From: JAHBNG01 sp039028975
GTDB lineage: Bacteria > Chloroflexota > Anaerolineae > Caldilineales > Caldilineaceae
Length of the DNA: 64,000 nucleotides
Direction of reading: 5' to 3'
Assembly: GCA_039028975.1 (NCBI GenBank)
Contig: JBCCHB010000002.1
Location: 1 to 64,000, forward strand
The translations under genes and the position numbers were made by a program. Of this stretch, positions 25,701-34,111 are shown one piece after another; position 1 is the first letter of the stretch; each line of letters begins with the position of its first letter. The notes under the pieces are model-generated. The model saw only the letters and a list, made by a program, of their open reading frames with translations, was not told the DNA's origin and searched no databases.

Positions 25701-27471
25701 TAGCTTTGTCTATACTGTTTCGGATGGTACATATCAGCAACAGGCGACCGTTGATGTTACTGTACGAAATATCAATGACCTACCCAATGGTCAAGCCGAC
25801 GAGATCGTGCTTCAAGAAGATACCGAGGGTCAAGTTGATGTGTTGCTTAACGATACAGATGCAGACAACGATCTGCTAACCATCACCAATATTAGTCAAC
25901 CTGCTCATGCTAGCGTTGAGATTGTTGATAACAAGGTACGTGTTGTACCAGAAGCCAACTTTGCAGGTAAGGATGTTGCCCTTGTTACTATAACTGATGG
26001 CAGCGCCGAAATTGTAACGGAACTGATAATCAACGTAGTTGAAGTACCCGACGCGCCGGCTGCAAACGACGACGTTGCTTCTGGTCAAGAAGATAAACCG
26101 CTAACAATTGATGTCTTGCTGAATGACCGGGATGCTGATCCAGGGACGGTATTAACCATTGCCGGTATTAGCACACCAATTAGCGGAAGTATTGTGAGCC
26201 TTGTTGACAATAAAATCCACATGGTTCCCCCTGCTAACTATAGCGGAACAGAGGTATTTAACTACACGATTAGTGACAATCAGGGTAATCAGGAAACGGC
26301 AACTGTTACAGTAAAACTTGATCCGGTAAATGATCCACCTGTTGCAGAAGATGATGTTGCAGAAATAGATGCTGGGGTTTCTGAGCACTCATTCAACGTA
26401 AGGCAAAACGATCGAGATATTGATAACGATACAGAGTGGTGGAATTTACGTATCCTGGGCATTGCAATGGTGCAGCCAAATGGCGGCACTGCGTTCATCC
26501 GAGACAATCAAATTGTCTACACACCAGCGGAAGGCTTTAGCGGCATAGTAACTATCAACTACATCGTATTTGATGGTGAACTGTCCGATGAAGGTCAACT
26601 GACAATTACGGTCAAGCCACCGCCGAATGTTCCACCAACGGCTGTGGACGATCAAGTAGATACAATAGAGTCGACTTTGGTTGTTGCGCCCGTACTAGCT
26701 AATGACAGCGATCTTGATAATAGACCCCAGCCGCTGTCCATACAGATTGTTGGTCTGCCTACCAATGGCACGGCATTAGTGGTCAATAATGAAATTCACT
26801 ATACGCCGAATCCGGGATTTGTTGGGGCAGACTCGCTCACCTATGAAGCATCCGATGGGCAACTTGTAGATCCGGCTATCCTGACCATTGTTGTCTCCAA
26901 GGTTGATCAACCTCCGACGCCGGGTGATGATACAGCTACAACAGATATTGATACGCAAGTTGTCATTAACGCCTTAGCCAATGACAGTGATCCCGATGCG
27001 GATCCAGTAACTATTACGGCTGTTGGCATACCAAGTAACGGTACTGCAACCCTAACCCAAGAACAGCGTATACTTTATCTACCAAATCCAGGGTTTGTTG
27101 GGACAGACACATTTTCATATACGGTTACGGCGAACGGTATCTCCAGACAAGCGAATGTCGTCGTAACCGTCATTGCCCCAGCAAAGCAGACGGCAAACCA
27201 GCCACCCACGGCAGCGAGTGATACGGCGATAGTCAACGCAGGTGAAGCTGTAACAATTCATGTCCTAAGTAACGATACGGATCCAGAAGGAAGCGCTTTG
27301 GTCATTCAAAGCGTTTCTTCTCCGTCTAATGGTATAGCAACAATTAATGGAGCAACGATTGTATTTACGCCATCAGCAACGTATAGCGGTACAGTTACCA
27401 TTGATTATACGATAAGTGATGGTGAACTGAGCGCTACATCTACAATATCTGTATCGGTAAATACACCTTAG
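22759..27471 (+). CDS. Single-pass surface protein with twelve cadherin-like repeats; possible anti-sigma
   Basis: About 1,570 residues. The cytoplasmic N-terminus (about 70 residues, starting MSRSSFSEQDLFARFQQLNE) precedes one TM helix (SYAMAGAMAVVLLVVLVF). A Thr/Pro-rich stalk of about 340 residues follows, encoded at 23.1-24.1 kb. Then come twelve tandem repeats of about 90 residues (24.1-27.47 kb), each with the Cadherin/Ig-like 'tandem-95' signature: a D-E-D start, VLxNDxDxDGDxL, NGTxxI, YTPxxxFxGxDxFxYxxxDG. The acidic DxDxDxD loops suggest Ca2+ binding. No C-terminal anchor or sorting motif is visible. Position directly after an ECF sigma, where an anti-sigma is expected, suggests that the N-terminus could bind the sigma and the repeats sense the outside. 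No zinc anti-sigma motif is seen. An intrinsic terminator follows. Confidence 0.8.
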   Translation: MSRSSFSEQDLFARFQQLNEEMPQDVALRIERKVLAEVAVTLRPNKTAAAAPSRGLFAQLIDRIPNWQLSPSSYAMAGAMAVVLLVVLVFSNPFSGLLGLLPSSNETGRSSNDPAITLDTSTPTDVPTDTPTEIPTATPVTLAVDEGAQGPTAVPTETSMPAVPEATATATDTTEPTSIDVVSPTTVSAQGNDNQQTPLIGDGASEASAPVISGTEETESEEGRGTSFGPTATNTPIPTLTSTSTGASDVVQSNPTQQIYVSPVLSPKEEENSVAFISATPTNTQVPTATNTPTATSTDTINSVNNVGAPTSTSTPVPPTNTATPTDTPTLTNTPTNTPTSTFIQGSTQQSTNTPLPTVMPTKTAAPTVAPITITPSRTATATPAIKATSTSNSTVGGIVVPTNTPSTVQVTPTVVNTDTPQPTVTDTNTPQPTVTDTNTPVPTATVNQPPQAEDYTVNVAEDGILSFNLLSDKISDPENGALSIQIVKEPDSGQLTVIDDNFMANYVPIPNYTGQDTVLLQVTDSGGLHARATITIVVSPVNDVPVANLDRVRVDEDDSIVVDVLKNDTDPDVGDTLEIVNVTIAQAGTATIDAGQIKYVPAPNFVGQDAFSYQIWDGTAFDSAVVEVEVLPIQDEPSPQIDNIDVNEDSSVDIPVLVNDIDIDEDPLRITRVEPLTGTAEIIQNETMLRFTPVTDAYGIVSFRYFMTDGTSEVASTVNVNILPVPDAPVAVDDVENIDEDAQVTISPIANDTDVDGEGDVLTLTQIVSAPKNGTASIGPGNTINYTPRRDFNGPDFFEYEVTDSSGLTDKGLITVNVTSFNDKPEAVAEQPVTQEDTPILIPVLANDRDPDGDILEIESFTAPANGTVAIEGNALLYTPKPDFNGPDPFTYTATDGRESATATVQLQVIAQPDLPKLETDSVTGDEDTAIRILVLINDHDVDGDSLTVVSVSVPAAGSATIENGDTVLYQPNPNFAGKDSFVYTVSDGTYQQQATVDVTVRNINDLPNGQADEIVLQEDTEGQVDVLLNDTDADNDLLTITNISQPAHASVEIVDNKVRVVPEANFAGKDVALVTITDGSAEIVTELIINVVEVPDAPAANDDVASGQEDKPLTIDVLLNDRDADPGTVLTIAGISTPISGSIVSLVDNKIHMVPPANYSGTEVFNYTISDNQGNQETATVTVKLDPVNDPPVAEDDVAEIDAGVSEHSFNVRQNDRDIDNDTEWWNLRILGIAMVQPNGGTAFIRDNQIVYTPAEGFSGIVTINYIVFDGELSDEGQLTITVKPPPNVPPTAVDDQVDTIESTLVVAPVLANDSDLDNRPQPLSIQIVGLPTNGTALVVNNEIHYTPNPGFVGADSLTYEASDGQLVDPAILTIVVSKVDQPPTPGDDTATTDIDTQVVINALANDSDPDADPVTITAVGIPSNGTATLTQEQRILYLPNPGFVGTDTFSYTVTANGISRQANVVVTVIAPAKQTANQPPTAASDTAIVNAGEAVTIHVLSNDTDPEGSALVIQSVSSPSNGIATINGATIVFTPSATYSGTVTIDYTISDGELSATSTISVSVNTP

Positions 27472-27515
27472 GTAGACAACATATCAAGAAGTAATTGAGT
27501 ATGTTCACAACGATC

Positions 27516-27549
27516 AAAAAGGCCGCTTGTTAATTCAAGCGGCCTTTTT
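27516..27549. terminator. Bidirectional intrinsic terminator
   Basis: AAAAAGGCCGCTTG and its exact complement CAAGCGGCCTTTTT around TTAATT. It has an A-run on one side and a T-run on the other, so it can stop transcription from the cadherin-like gene and, on the other strand, transcription leaving mfd. Confidence 0.95.
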
Positions 27550-27730
27550 CAATTTTGTAACTACTCAGCTCCACCTGCCTCTAGGAGGTAACAATCACGT
27601 GCCTGAGCGTTTACCAATTTTGCCCAGGGAGATTAGAAGAATGTAACGCCATTCTCAATAGGGCGCAATGTACTTAATGTCTTCAAAATGACTATAGAAT
27701 AGGCAGCCAAACAACAGCGGATGACTGATT

Positions 27731-30700
27731 CTATGAATAAGCCATAATTTCCAATGTGCGAAGCAATGCTGTGCGCCACTTTCCGCCTTCATCCACGGGT
27801 AGATAAATCGCGCGCCGAGCAACGCGTGCGGCTTCCTCAGGGACGAAGTCTTCATCTTCTATGTGACCCAAGGCTAGCCTGAGGCGTCGTTCCAAAGAGT
27901 TACGATTCATATTTTCCAGTGCTTCGCTGCGAACAACAAGTTGCTCCAATTCACGTCCAATATTCTGTACACCAGCAGCCAGAGAGAGGATCTTCACCTG
28001 GATCTGAAAGAGTAGATTCTCTAGCTCTTCAGGAACAGAATTGGTCTCCTCATGAATTCCAAACCGATCGATTAACTCACGACGCATCTCATCCACGCCC
28101 TCAGGGCTGGTAAGACCCGCGATCCGTCGGTACATCTGTAATCTTAGCCCCTCTTCCTCAACATAGTAGTCTGGAATCTTAGCATCGATGGGTAGATCTA
28201 ACGTGACAGGGGGAGCCAACGGATCGTTGATATCAAAGGGCGATTCGACAAAGCTACTGGCAGGAGATGCGTCATCAGATAACTCAGTGAAAGGCATGTC
28301 CCCAGTACTTGATTCAGCAACACCAGAATCCTTTGGCGAACTTTCAGGAGGCTGGGTTTTGCTTGCACCTTTCTCCGCATTGCTGATTCCATTAATCGAT
28401 GTGTCAATTAAATCGGTGGTCGATTCGCTATCTGGCGTACCTGCATCTTTGAGTGCCTGATCGAAGCGCTCCTTCTTTTGCTTGGCTTCGTTAATTGCTT
28501 GGGCCAGAAGGCGGGTATAGAGATCAAAGCCAACCGTATCAATGTGACCATGTTGTCGCGCACCCAGTAGATCGCCAGCGCCCCGAATCTCGAGATCTCT
28601 CATGGCGATGCGGAAACCTGCCCCTAACTCTTCGCTGCTCTCCATAATGGCCGAGAGGCGACGCCGTGAATCAAATGACAGCGTAGTATTTTTATCATAG
28701 AGTAGATAACAATGCCCTCGCTCGGAACTGCGCCCGACTCGCCCTCGCAGCTGGTATAGCTGAGCCAGACCAAAGTGATCTGCTCGATTGATGATGATGG
28801 TGTTGGCATTAGGAATATCTAGCCCATTCTCGATAATTGTGGTGCAAACCAATACATCAGCCTCACCATCAGCAAAGAGAAGCATAGACTCTTCTAACTC
28901 TTTTTCGGCCATTTGCCCATGTCCGACAATGACAGCCGCTCCCGGCACAAGTCGCTGGATTCGTTGGGCTAGCATCTCTAATCCTCGTACGCGATTGTGT
29001 ACAAAAAAGACTTGGCCTTTGCGTGCTAGTTCTCGTTGAATGGCCTGCCGAACCATCACATCATCGTACTCTGCCAATACCGTATGGACTGGCTGGCGCT
29101 CCTTTGGCGGCGTGTTGATGGTACTCATATCTCGAACACCACTTAGGCTCATATGAAGCGTTCGGGGAATGGGGGTAGCGCTCAAAGTGAGTACGTCCAC
29201 CGATGTTCGTAACTGTTTTAATCGCTCCTTTTGGGCGACGCCAAAGCGTTGTTCTTCATCGATAATCATCAGGCCTAGATCTTTGAAGACCAGATCTTTA
29301 CTTAGGAGACGATGGGTGCCAACAACTAGATCAACCGTCCCCTCCTCTATCCCTTCTAAAATGCGACGCTGCTGGGCCGAGGTACGAAATCTGCTGAGCA
29401 TCTCGACACGAATGGGGAAAGAGCGCATGCGAGCAGAAAATGTGCGATAGTGTTGCTGTGCCAAAACTGTCGTGGGTACCAGAACCGCTACTTGACGTCC
29501 ATCTGTAATTGCCTTGAAGGCCGCGCGCACCGCCACCTCTGTCTTGCCGTAGCCCACATCACCACAGATTAGCCGATCCATGGGACGCTCCGATTCCATA
29601 TCGGATTTTACTTGTTCAATGGCCGCCAACTGATCCAGTGTCTCCTGATAGGGAAAGCTTGCTTCTAACTCTTCCTGCCAGGAACTATCCGGGCTGTAAG
29701 CATAACCAAGCACGAGTTCTCGCTCGGCATAGAGCTTTAGTAGATCATCAGCTATGTCGGCAACGGCCCGCTTGGCCCGTTCTTTAACCGTCTGCCAGTC
29801 GGCAGTCCCTAGGCGTGTAATGGGTGGTGAAGATTCGCCCGCGCCGACATAGCGGCTTAGCCGGTCTGCCTGGTGAACTGGAACATAGAGCTTATCTCCT
29901 TTGGCATAGGTGACCTGAAGATACTCTCTATCGACGCCATTCAACTCCATCTTCACAAGTCCCTCATATTGACCGATGCCATGCTCTAAATGGACGACAA
30001 TATCACCCACCTTAACATCGGCAAAGAAGACCTCAGGGGCTACTGAGCTTTGAGACCGGCTCTTACGGCGGGCCTGGGGTTTGCTCCAGCCAAAAAGCTC
30101 AGTATCGGAAAAGAAGTGCAGATTAACTAGATCACTTCCGATGGGTGATGGCGCGTTCTGAGTCATCTCCTCTTGGAGTACTCCATCCCCATCTTCTTCA
30201 TCTTGCTGATTGAGAACGGGGCTATTTACAATCAATCCTCGCATGACAAAGCCTTCACTAACCACACCCTGTAATAGGGTAACCGAGCGTGGCGGAGGCG
30301 GCTCATTCAGCTCCGCCTGTACGTGAATGGGCACATCATCTTCAATAAGCAGCTCTTGCACCCTGGCAGCTTGTCTAGTCATAAGGACAGTAAGCTGGCC
30401 GGCCGTCCGCAGTTTCTGAATTTCGTTAATGAAGTGTTTCGTCTTACCGCCAAATCGAGGGCCAGGTACAAAGCAGCGAGCCAGCTCTGTATTAGCACTA
30501 GTGGTCATTCCATCCAAATTGCCAAAGCCCAGAATAAGCGGTTGACGTGCAACAAGCGCATCCTTTAGTTCATCTACATCAAAGAAACTACTGGCAAAGC
30601 CCTCGGGGAGTTCGCCTCCTCGTTCCAGCTCAACCTGAAGATTGGTAGCCTGATTGCCTAATTCTCTCAGGGTCTCGACAAGTGCCGCACCATCATCGAT

Positions 30701-31669
30701 AATGAGAGGTGCTTTCTCGGGTAGATAATCTAGGAGTGATGCCGGCCGTTCATATAAATAGGGAATATACCACTCTGTACCTCGGAAGCTCTCAGAGGCT
30801 GCTAGATGAGCAACCTCAGTACGCAGCTCTTCGCGTATGGTCAGTAGCAATTTGGGATCCTGAAGTGGGGATACGCTCTGATCCTGCGACACGTTGAGCG
30901 GATCATTGAGACTCTCTCCTTGGATTCCTAATCGTTGAAGAACTGCAGGGCCATGTTTACTGAGGGCCTCACTGCCTGGCCCAATTTCAACCGTACTTAG
31001 GCGACGTTCGCTACGCTGGTTAGAGGGATCAAAGACTCTTAGGCTATCCACTTCGTCGCCAAAGAGATCAATTCTTACGGGATGAGAAAGATTAGGCGGC
31101 CAGATGTCGACGATCCCGCCACGACGGGCAAATGTACCTGGCTCTTCAACCACTTCAACAGGGTAGTAACCGCTTTGAACCCAGTTGCGGGTCATCTGGT
31201 CCAAACGCACAACGCCTCCGGTTCGCAGAGGGCGCAAAGAGAGCCGAAGCTCCTTGGGGGGCAATGTCTTTTGCATCAAAGAGCGCGCGCTAACCACGAC
31301 AATGGGAGGCGGCTTCCCCTCGTTTCGGCTCTGTAGAGCGGCCAATACGGTCAACCGACGTTGCCGAGTCTCGCTGGCCCAAGGAATGCGTTCATAGGGG
31401 AGTGCGTCTGGTTCAGAGAAGAGATAGACAGGCGCACCGCCATCTTCGACGGGGGGCAGCCAAGCTTCTAGCTGAGTGGCGAGCTGTTGGGCCATCTCGC
31501 TGCGTGCGGTTAGAACAACAACCGGCTGAGCTAAATGCCGGTGTAGCCCGGCAATGACAAATGGGTGGGCACCATGGGCTACGGCTTGGGGTTCGGCTGG
31601 TATCGTGTTTAGCAACTCGACAAAGGGTGGGAGTTGCTTAAGCAAGTCGAGTAATCCGGTGAGATTCAT
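27731..31669 (-). CDS. mfd: Transcription-repair coupling factor Mfd
   Basis: Mfd removes stalled RNA polymerase from DNA damage and recruits UvrA. Domains in order: a UvrB-like N-terminal module with LFSEPDALPYERIPWASETRQRRL and ARRGGIVDIWPPN; an RNA polymerase-interacting domain near residues 546-606 (VGDIVVHLEHGIGQYEGL); a SF2 translocase with Walker A GDVGYGKTEVAVRAAF near 700 and DEEQ box IIDEEQRFGV near 800, then LRGRVGRS and RDLEIRGAGDLLG; and a C-terminal TRCF domain. The 1,312 residues exceed the usual 1,100-1,180. The excess is a Ser/Pro/Asp-rich linker at about 1070-1150, between the translocase and the C-terminal domain. The ATG at 31669 overlaps the pth stop (TGATG), so the two are coupled. 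Confidence 0.97.
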   Translation of the reverse strand: MNLTGLLDLLKQLPPFVELLNTIPAEPQAVAHGAHPFVIAGLHRHLAQPVVVLTARSEMAQQLATQLEAWLPPVEDGGAPVYLFSEPDALPYERIPWASETRQRRLTVLAALQSRNEGKPPPIVVVSARSLMQKTLPPKELRLSLRPLRTGGVVRLDQMTRNWVQSGYYPVEVVEEPGTFARRGGIVDIWPPNLSHPVRIDLFGDEVDSLRVFDPSNQRSERRLSTVEIGPGSEALSKHGPAVLQRLGIQGESLNDPLNVSQDQSVSPLQDPKLLLTIREELRTEVAHLAASESFRGTEWYIPYLYERPASLLDYLPEKAPLIIDDGAALVETLRELGNQATNLQVELERGGELPEGFASSFFDVDELKDALVARQPLILGFGNLDGMTTSANTELARCFVPGPRFGGKTKHFINEIQKLRTAGQLTVLMTRQAARVQELLIEDDVPIHVQAELNEPPPPRSVTLLQGVVSEGFVMRGLIVNSPVLNQQDEEDGDGVLQEEMTQNAPSPIGSDLVNLHFFSDTELFGWSKPQARRKSRSQSSVAPEVFFADVKVGDIVVHLEHGIGQYEGLVKMELNGVDREYLQVTYAKGDKLYVPVHQADRLSRYVGAGESSPPITRLGTADWQTVKERAKRAVADIADDLLKLYAERELVLGYAYSPDSSWQEELEASFPYQETLDQLAAIEQVKSDMESERPMDRLICGDVGYGKTEVAVRAAFKAITDGRQVAVLVPTTVLAQQHYRTFSARMRSFPIRVEMLSRFRTSAQQRRILEGIEEGTVDLVVGTHRLLSKDLVFKDLGLMIIDEEQRFGVAQKERLKQLRTSVDVLTLSATPIPRTLHMSLSGVRDMSTINTPPKERQPVHTVLAEYDDVMVRQAIQRELARKGQVFFVHNRVRGLEMLAQRIQRLVPGAAVIVGHGQMAEKELEESMLLFADGEADVLVCTTIIENGLDIPNANTIIINRADHFGLAQLYQLRGRVGRSSERGHCYLLYDKNTTLSFDSRRRLSAIMESSEELGAGFRIAMRDLEIRGAGDLLGARQHGHIDTVGFDLYTRLLAQAINEAKQKKERFDQALKDAGTPDSESTTDLIDTSINGISNAEKGASKTQPPESSPKDSGVAESSTGDMPFTELSDDASPASSFVESPFDINDPLAPPVTLDLPIDAKIPDYYVEEEGLRLQMYRRIAGLTSPEGVDEMRRELIDRFGIHEETNSVPEELENLLFQIQVKILSLAAGVQNIGRELEQLVVRSEALENMNRNSLERRLRLALGHIEDEDFVPEEAARVARRAIYLPVDEGGKWRTALLRTLEIMAYS

Positions 31670-32382
31670 CAAGTGCGACCGTTGAACTTATTCATCACGC
31701 TATCGATATTGGTAAAAAGCCATTCGTCGATGATTTCTACAACAGTGTCGGCTAATGCGCCAAATTGCTCTGCTTCTCTTTTCACAAAATCTTGTAATAC
31801 ATAAGCAGCAGGATCCATGCGCCCTGGCGGGCGACCAATTCCAATGCGCAGACGAGGAAAATCCTTCGTACTGAGCCGGTTTATAATAGAACGAACCCCA
31901 TTTTGACCGCCCGCTCCCCCCCCAGGGCGCAAACGCAATTTCCCAGTAGGCAAATCCATATCATCATGAATCACAAGGATGTTGGCTGGTTCCACATTGT
32001 AGTAGCCTGCCAATGCAACAACTGCTTCACCGCTGTTGTTCATGTAAGTTTGGGGCTTGACGAGGATCACTTTGACTTCTTTTGCGCGATTTGACTCCTG
32101 GCTTTTGGTCCGGTTCGGCTCTACATCTGATTGACCACGTTCTTTAAGCCCTTCCCGCCGTGGTATCAATGTGATTTGTGGCTGGGCAATCTGCGATGGT
32201 ACACGCCCCCGTGACTCTCGCCACCCCATACCAATGAGGGCTTTACTCTGTTTTTTTGCGAGGTCAAGCGTATACCGTTCAGCATAAAGTTCAACAGCTC
32301 GAAAGCCGATATTGTGTCGATTATTTTCGTAGCGTCGTCCTGGGTTTCCCAATCCGACAACCATTTTTAGAGGGGTTGGCAT
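31669..32382 (-). CDS. pth: Peptidyl-tRNA hydrolase
   Basis: The enzyme frees tRNA from prematurely released peptidyl-tRNA. It has the family motifs VVGLGNPGRRYENNRHNIGF (catalytic His in HNIGF), KPQTYMNNSG, VIHDDMDLPTGKLRLRPGGGAGGQNGVRSI and RLRIGIGRP. The length is 237 residues, against about 190 for typical Pth. The extra 45 residues form a hydrophilic insertion between residues about 53 and 100 (RESRGRVPSQIAQ to NRTKSQESNRAKE), before the VKVILVKPQTYMN strand. Its stop overlaps the mfd start, and it follows a membrane protein gene on the same strand. Confidence 0.95.
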   Translation of the reverse strand: MPTPLKMVVGLGNPGRRYENNRHNIGFRAVELYAERYTLDLAKKQSKALIGMGWRESRGRVPSQIAQPQITLIPRREGLKERGQSDVEPNRTKSQESNRAKEVKVILVKPQTYMNNSGEAVVALAGYYNVEPANILVIHDDMDLPTGKLRLRPGGGAGGQNGVRSIINRLSTKDFPRLRIGIGRPPGRMDPAAYVLQDFVKREAEQFGALADTVVEIIDEWLFTNIDSVMNKFNGRT

Positions 32383-32406
32383 TGGTTATGATTTATACTT
32401 GAATAA

Positions 32407-33522
32407 CTATAATTGGGTACGCATCCATCGCAGAATTCCTTTCACCAAAAAGAGCAGGGCCACCAAGGCAAAGACAATCGCGCTGTATTGCATTCCATCG
32501 AAAAACTGGGTACGCAGATGCGTAAAGGCTAAAGCCTCACCGAGTTGACTTGTGATTCCCCCAGAATCACTACTTGTTTCTCCGCTTGTCCCTTCAGGCT
32601 GGTCAATAGTAGTAATTGTCTCCGTATCACTATTGTTGCTCTCTTCTGCGACCACACCTGATGGCGATGATTCGTCCGCTTCCACTGCCGCAACAGGCTC
32701 TGTTGTGGGTGTATCCGTCGGTGCAACACCCTGAACCTGAGGTTGCTCCACCTGACCAAGGTTCGGTGTCGGCTGGGGAGCAGGTGTAAAGGTCACAGTT
32801 GGAATTGGCGTAACGGTTGGTTCATCGGACGTGGCAGTAGGTGTCGGTTCTACATCTTGATTGATACTGATGTTCGGAGCAAAATACTCACCGTAATTCC
32901 CATCTAGCTTGACAACCCGTAGGCGAATGGTGTAGATGCCAGGTGCAAAGGCATTTGCGTCTAGAACGCCGAGCTGTCCGTTAACAATCTGCTCGGTTCC
33001 TCCTGCTATGTAGATATAAGCATCGTCACCGTTTGGCTCCTGTTTGATATAGATTTCGTAACGTTGAAAAGGTTCGATCACGGCTGTCCCCATCACGGGA
33101 AAGGAACCGCTTACAGACGAACCAGCGGCTGGAGAGGTAATTCCTGCACTCGACTGGGCCATTACAGACGGGCTCAGTGAGGGTGTTACATATGGGCTCA
33201 CCAAGGTTGTTACAGCTCCCAGAAAACATATGATAAAAAAGGTGCGGAAGCTATTAATGCGGACAGATTGGTTATGAAACGGATGGTTGAATAAGTAGTT
33301 AAACAGATGGCTGGACAAATTACTGGGCAGACGGTTGGGTAGATTACCAAGTAGATGAATGACTCGATGGATGGATAAATAGCTGAACAGATAGTAGCAC
33401 AAATGAATAAACAGATGAACAGATAAAAATTGAATAAAACTCTGCGCGCTAAAACAGTTGACTACACGCTGCATCGCCGATTGATTCTCCTTGATCGAGA
33501 TGTCGATCAACTCTATCAGCAT
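32407..33522 (-). CDS. Membrane-anchored protein with Ig-like domain
   Basis: From the N-terminus: a repetitive HLFxYLxx-like tract encoded by a 12-bp minisatellite (residues about 33-82); a hydrophobic export signal (FRTFFIICFLGAVTTLVSPYV); an Ig-like domain starting ITSPAAGSSVSGSFPVMGTAVIEPFQRYEIYIKQ; a Thr/Pro and Glu/Ser-rich linker; and a C-terminal TM helix (YSAIVFALVALLFLVKGILRW) with a basic tail inside. The fold class matches Ig-like 'sP..gs.vsG...v.Gta' domains common in filamentous surface proteins. Function is unknown. Start is uncertain: ATG 33522 or ATG 33474, the latter with AAGGAG 12 bases upstream. It is 24 bases upstream of pth, so probably in the same transcript. Confidence 0.65.
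   Translation of the reverse strand: MLIELIDISIKENQSAMQRVVNCFSAQSFIQFLSVHLFIHLCYYLFSYLSIHRVIHLLGNLPNRLPSNLSSHLFNYLFNHPFHNQSVRINSFRTFFIICFLGAVTTLVSPYVTPSLSPSVMAQSSAGITSPAAGSSVSGSFPVMGTAVIEPFQRYEIYIKQEPNGDDAYIYIAGGTEQIVNGQLGVLDANAFAPGIYTIRLRVVKLDGNYGEYFAPNISINQDVEPTPTATSDEPTVTPIPTVTFTPAPQPTPNLGQVEQPQVQGVAPTDTPTTEPVAAVEADESSPSGVVAEESNNSDTETITTIDQPEGTSGETSSDSGGITSQLGEALAFTHLRTQFFDGMQYSAIVFALVALLFLVKGILRWMRTQL
33277..33420. repeat. 12-bp degenerate minisatellite
   Basis: Twelve contiguous 12-bp units on the plus strand with consensus RAACAGATGGNT, such as AAACAGATGGCT, GAACAGATAGTA and AAACAGATGAAC. Units are 50-80% alike by eye and contain no stop codon on the minus strand, where each unit encodes a tetrapeptide such as HLFI or YLFS. 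It lies in the N-terminal part of the Ig-like membrane protein frame. Confidence 0.85.
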
Positions 33523-33725
33523 TCTCTATTAATCTCAACGGTTGACAATCTGTGTGAGGATCAGATTGCTTGATTCTATCCGTTGTTCGAAAACAGAATA
33601 CTTACTCACATCGCACTCAGACTGGTCAGTATACCTGTAAGAGAATATACAGGCAAAATAGCAATCTATACTTTAAAATAGTTTTATAGCAAATTCGTTG
33701 AGATTACGCACAAAATCGCTCTTGT

Positions 33726-33821
33726 TATACTCAGCTTTTCCATCGATAGCGCTTCGCCCTTTCCAAGGTTGGGAGCTCCCACTTCAGAAGAGAATGAAAT
33801 GGCTCGTTTTAGCTGAGTATA
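33726..33821. repeat. Family A variant with symmetrical ends, copy A7
   Basis: Both ends carry the same half: TATACTCAGCTTTTC at the left and GTTTTAGCTGAGTATA at the right. Normal copies have one CTCAGCTCC end and one CTGCGGTCG end. The interior contains a GGGAGCTCCC palindrome. Confidence 0.6.
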
Positions 33822-33880
33822 CGATTCTCACTTATGTCTAACTACAGCATACCTTACAAACCTCTAGAAAGTGACAAAAA

Positions 33881-33966
33881 GCCAGTAGATGGTAATGCCA
33901 TCCCTTTGGCTTCGCCCAGATCGAGCCTGAGAACTCAAAGAATCTCTCACTTACAATACTATTCCC
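33881..33966. repeat. Family C palindromic repeat, copy C1
   Basis: Starts GCCAGTAGATGGTAATGCCA, contains CTTTGGCTTCG and AATCTCTCACTTACAATAC, and ends near ATTCCC. It aligns with copy C3. Confidence 0.55.
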
Positions 33967-34111
33967 TAAAGGGCCTGGAGTTTGGATAGACGGGTGCCTT
34001 TTAGGTGCTGCTCAAATACTGCCGAATGCCAAGAAAATAGCTCTTTTGATCGCTCTTTGGTAAACTCTGAAAGTAATTGGCTTATTGACATTTTATGGAC
34101 TACCAAAACAG

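Larger units (their letters stand above)
33523..34111. other. Divergent promoter region
   Basis: About 590 bp between the minus-strand membrane protein and the plus-strand SDR gene. It contains a family A-like copy (33726-33821) and a family C copy (33881-33966). Divergent promoters are expected here, but no clear -35/-10 pair was assigned. Confidence 0.5.

Noticed and set aside
27557..27590. CTACTCAGCTCC near a family A-like end
   Set aside because: Only one end is present and the rest does not align with family A.
33277..33420. Possible CRISPR or iteron array in the 12-bp repeats
   Set aside because: Units are contiguous and degenerate, there are no spacers, and no replication gene lies nearby.
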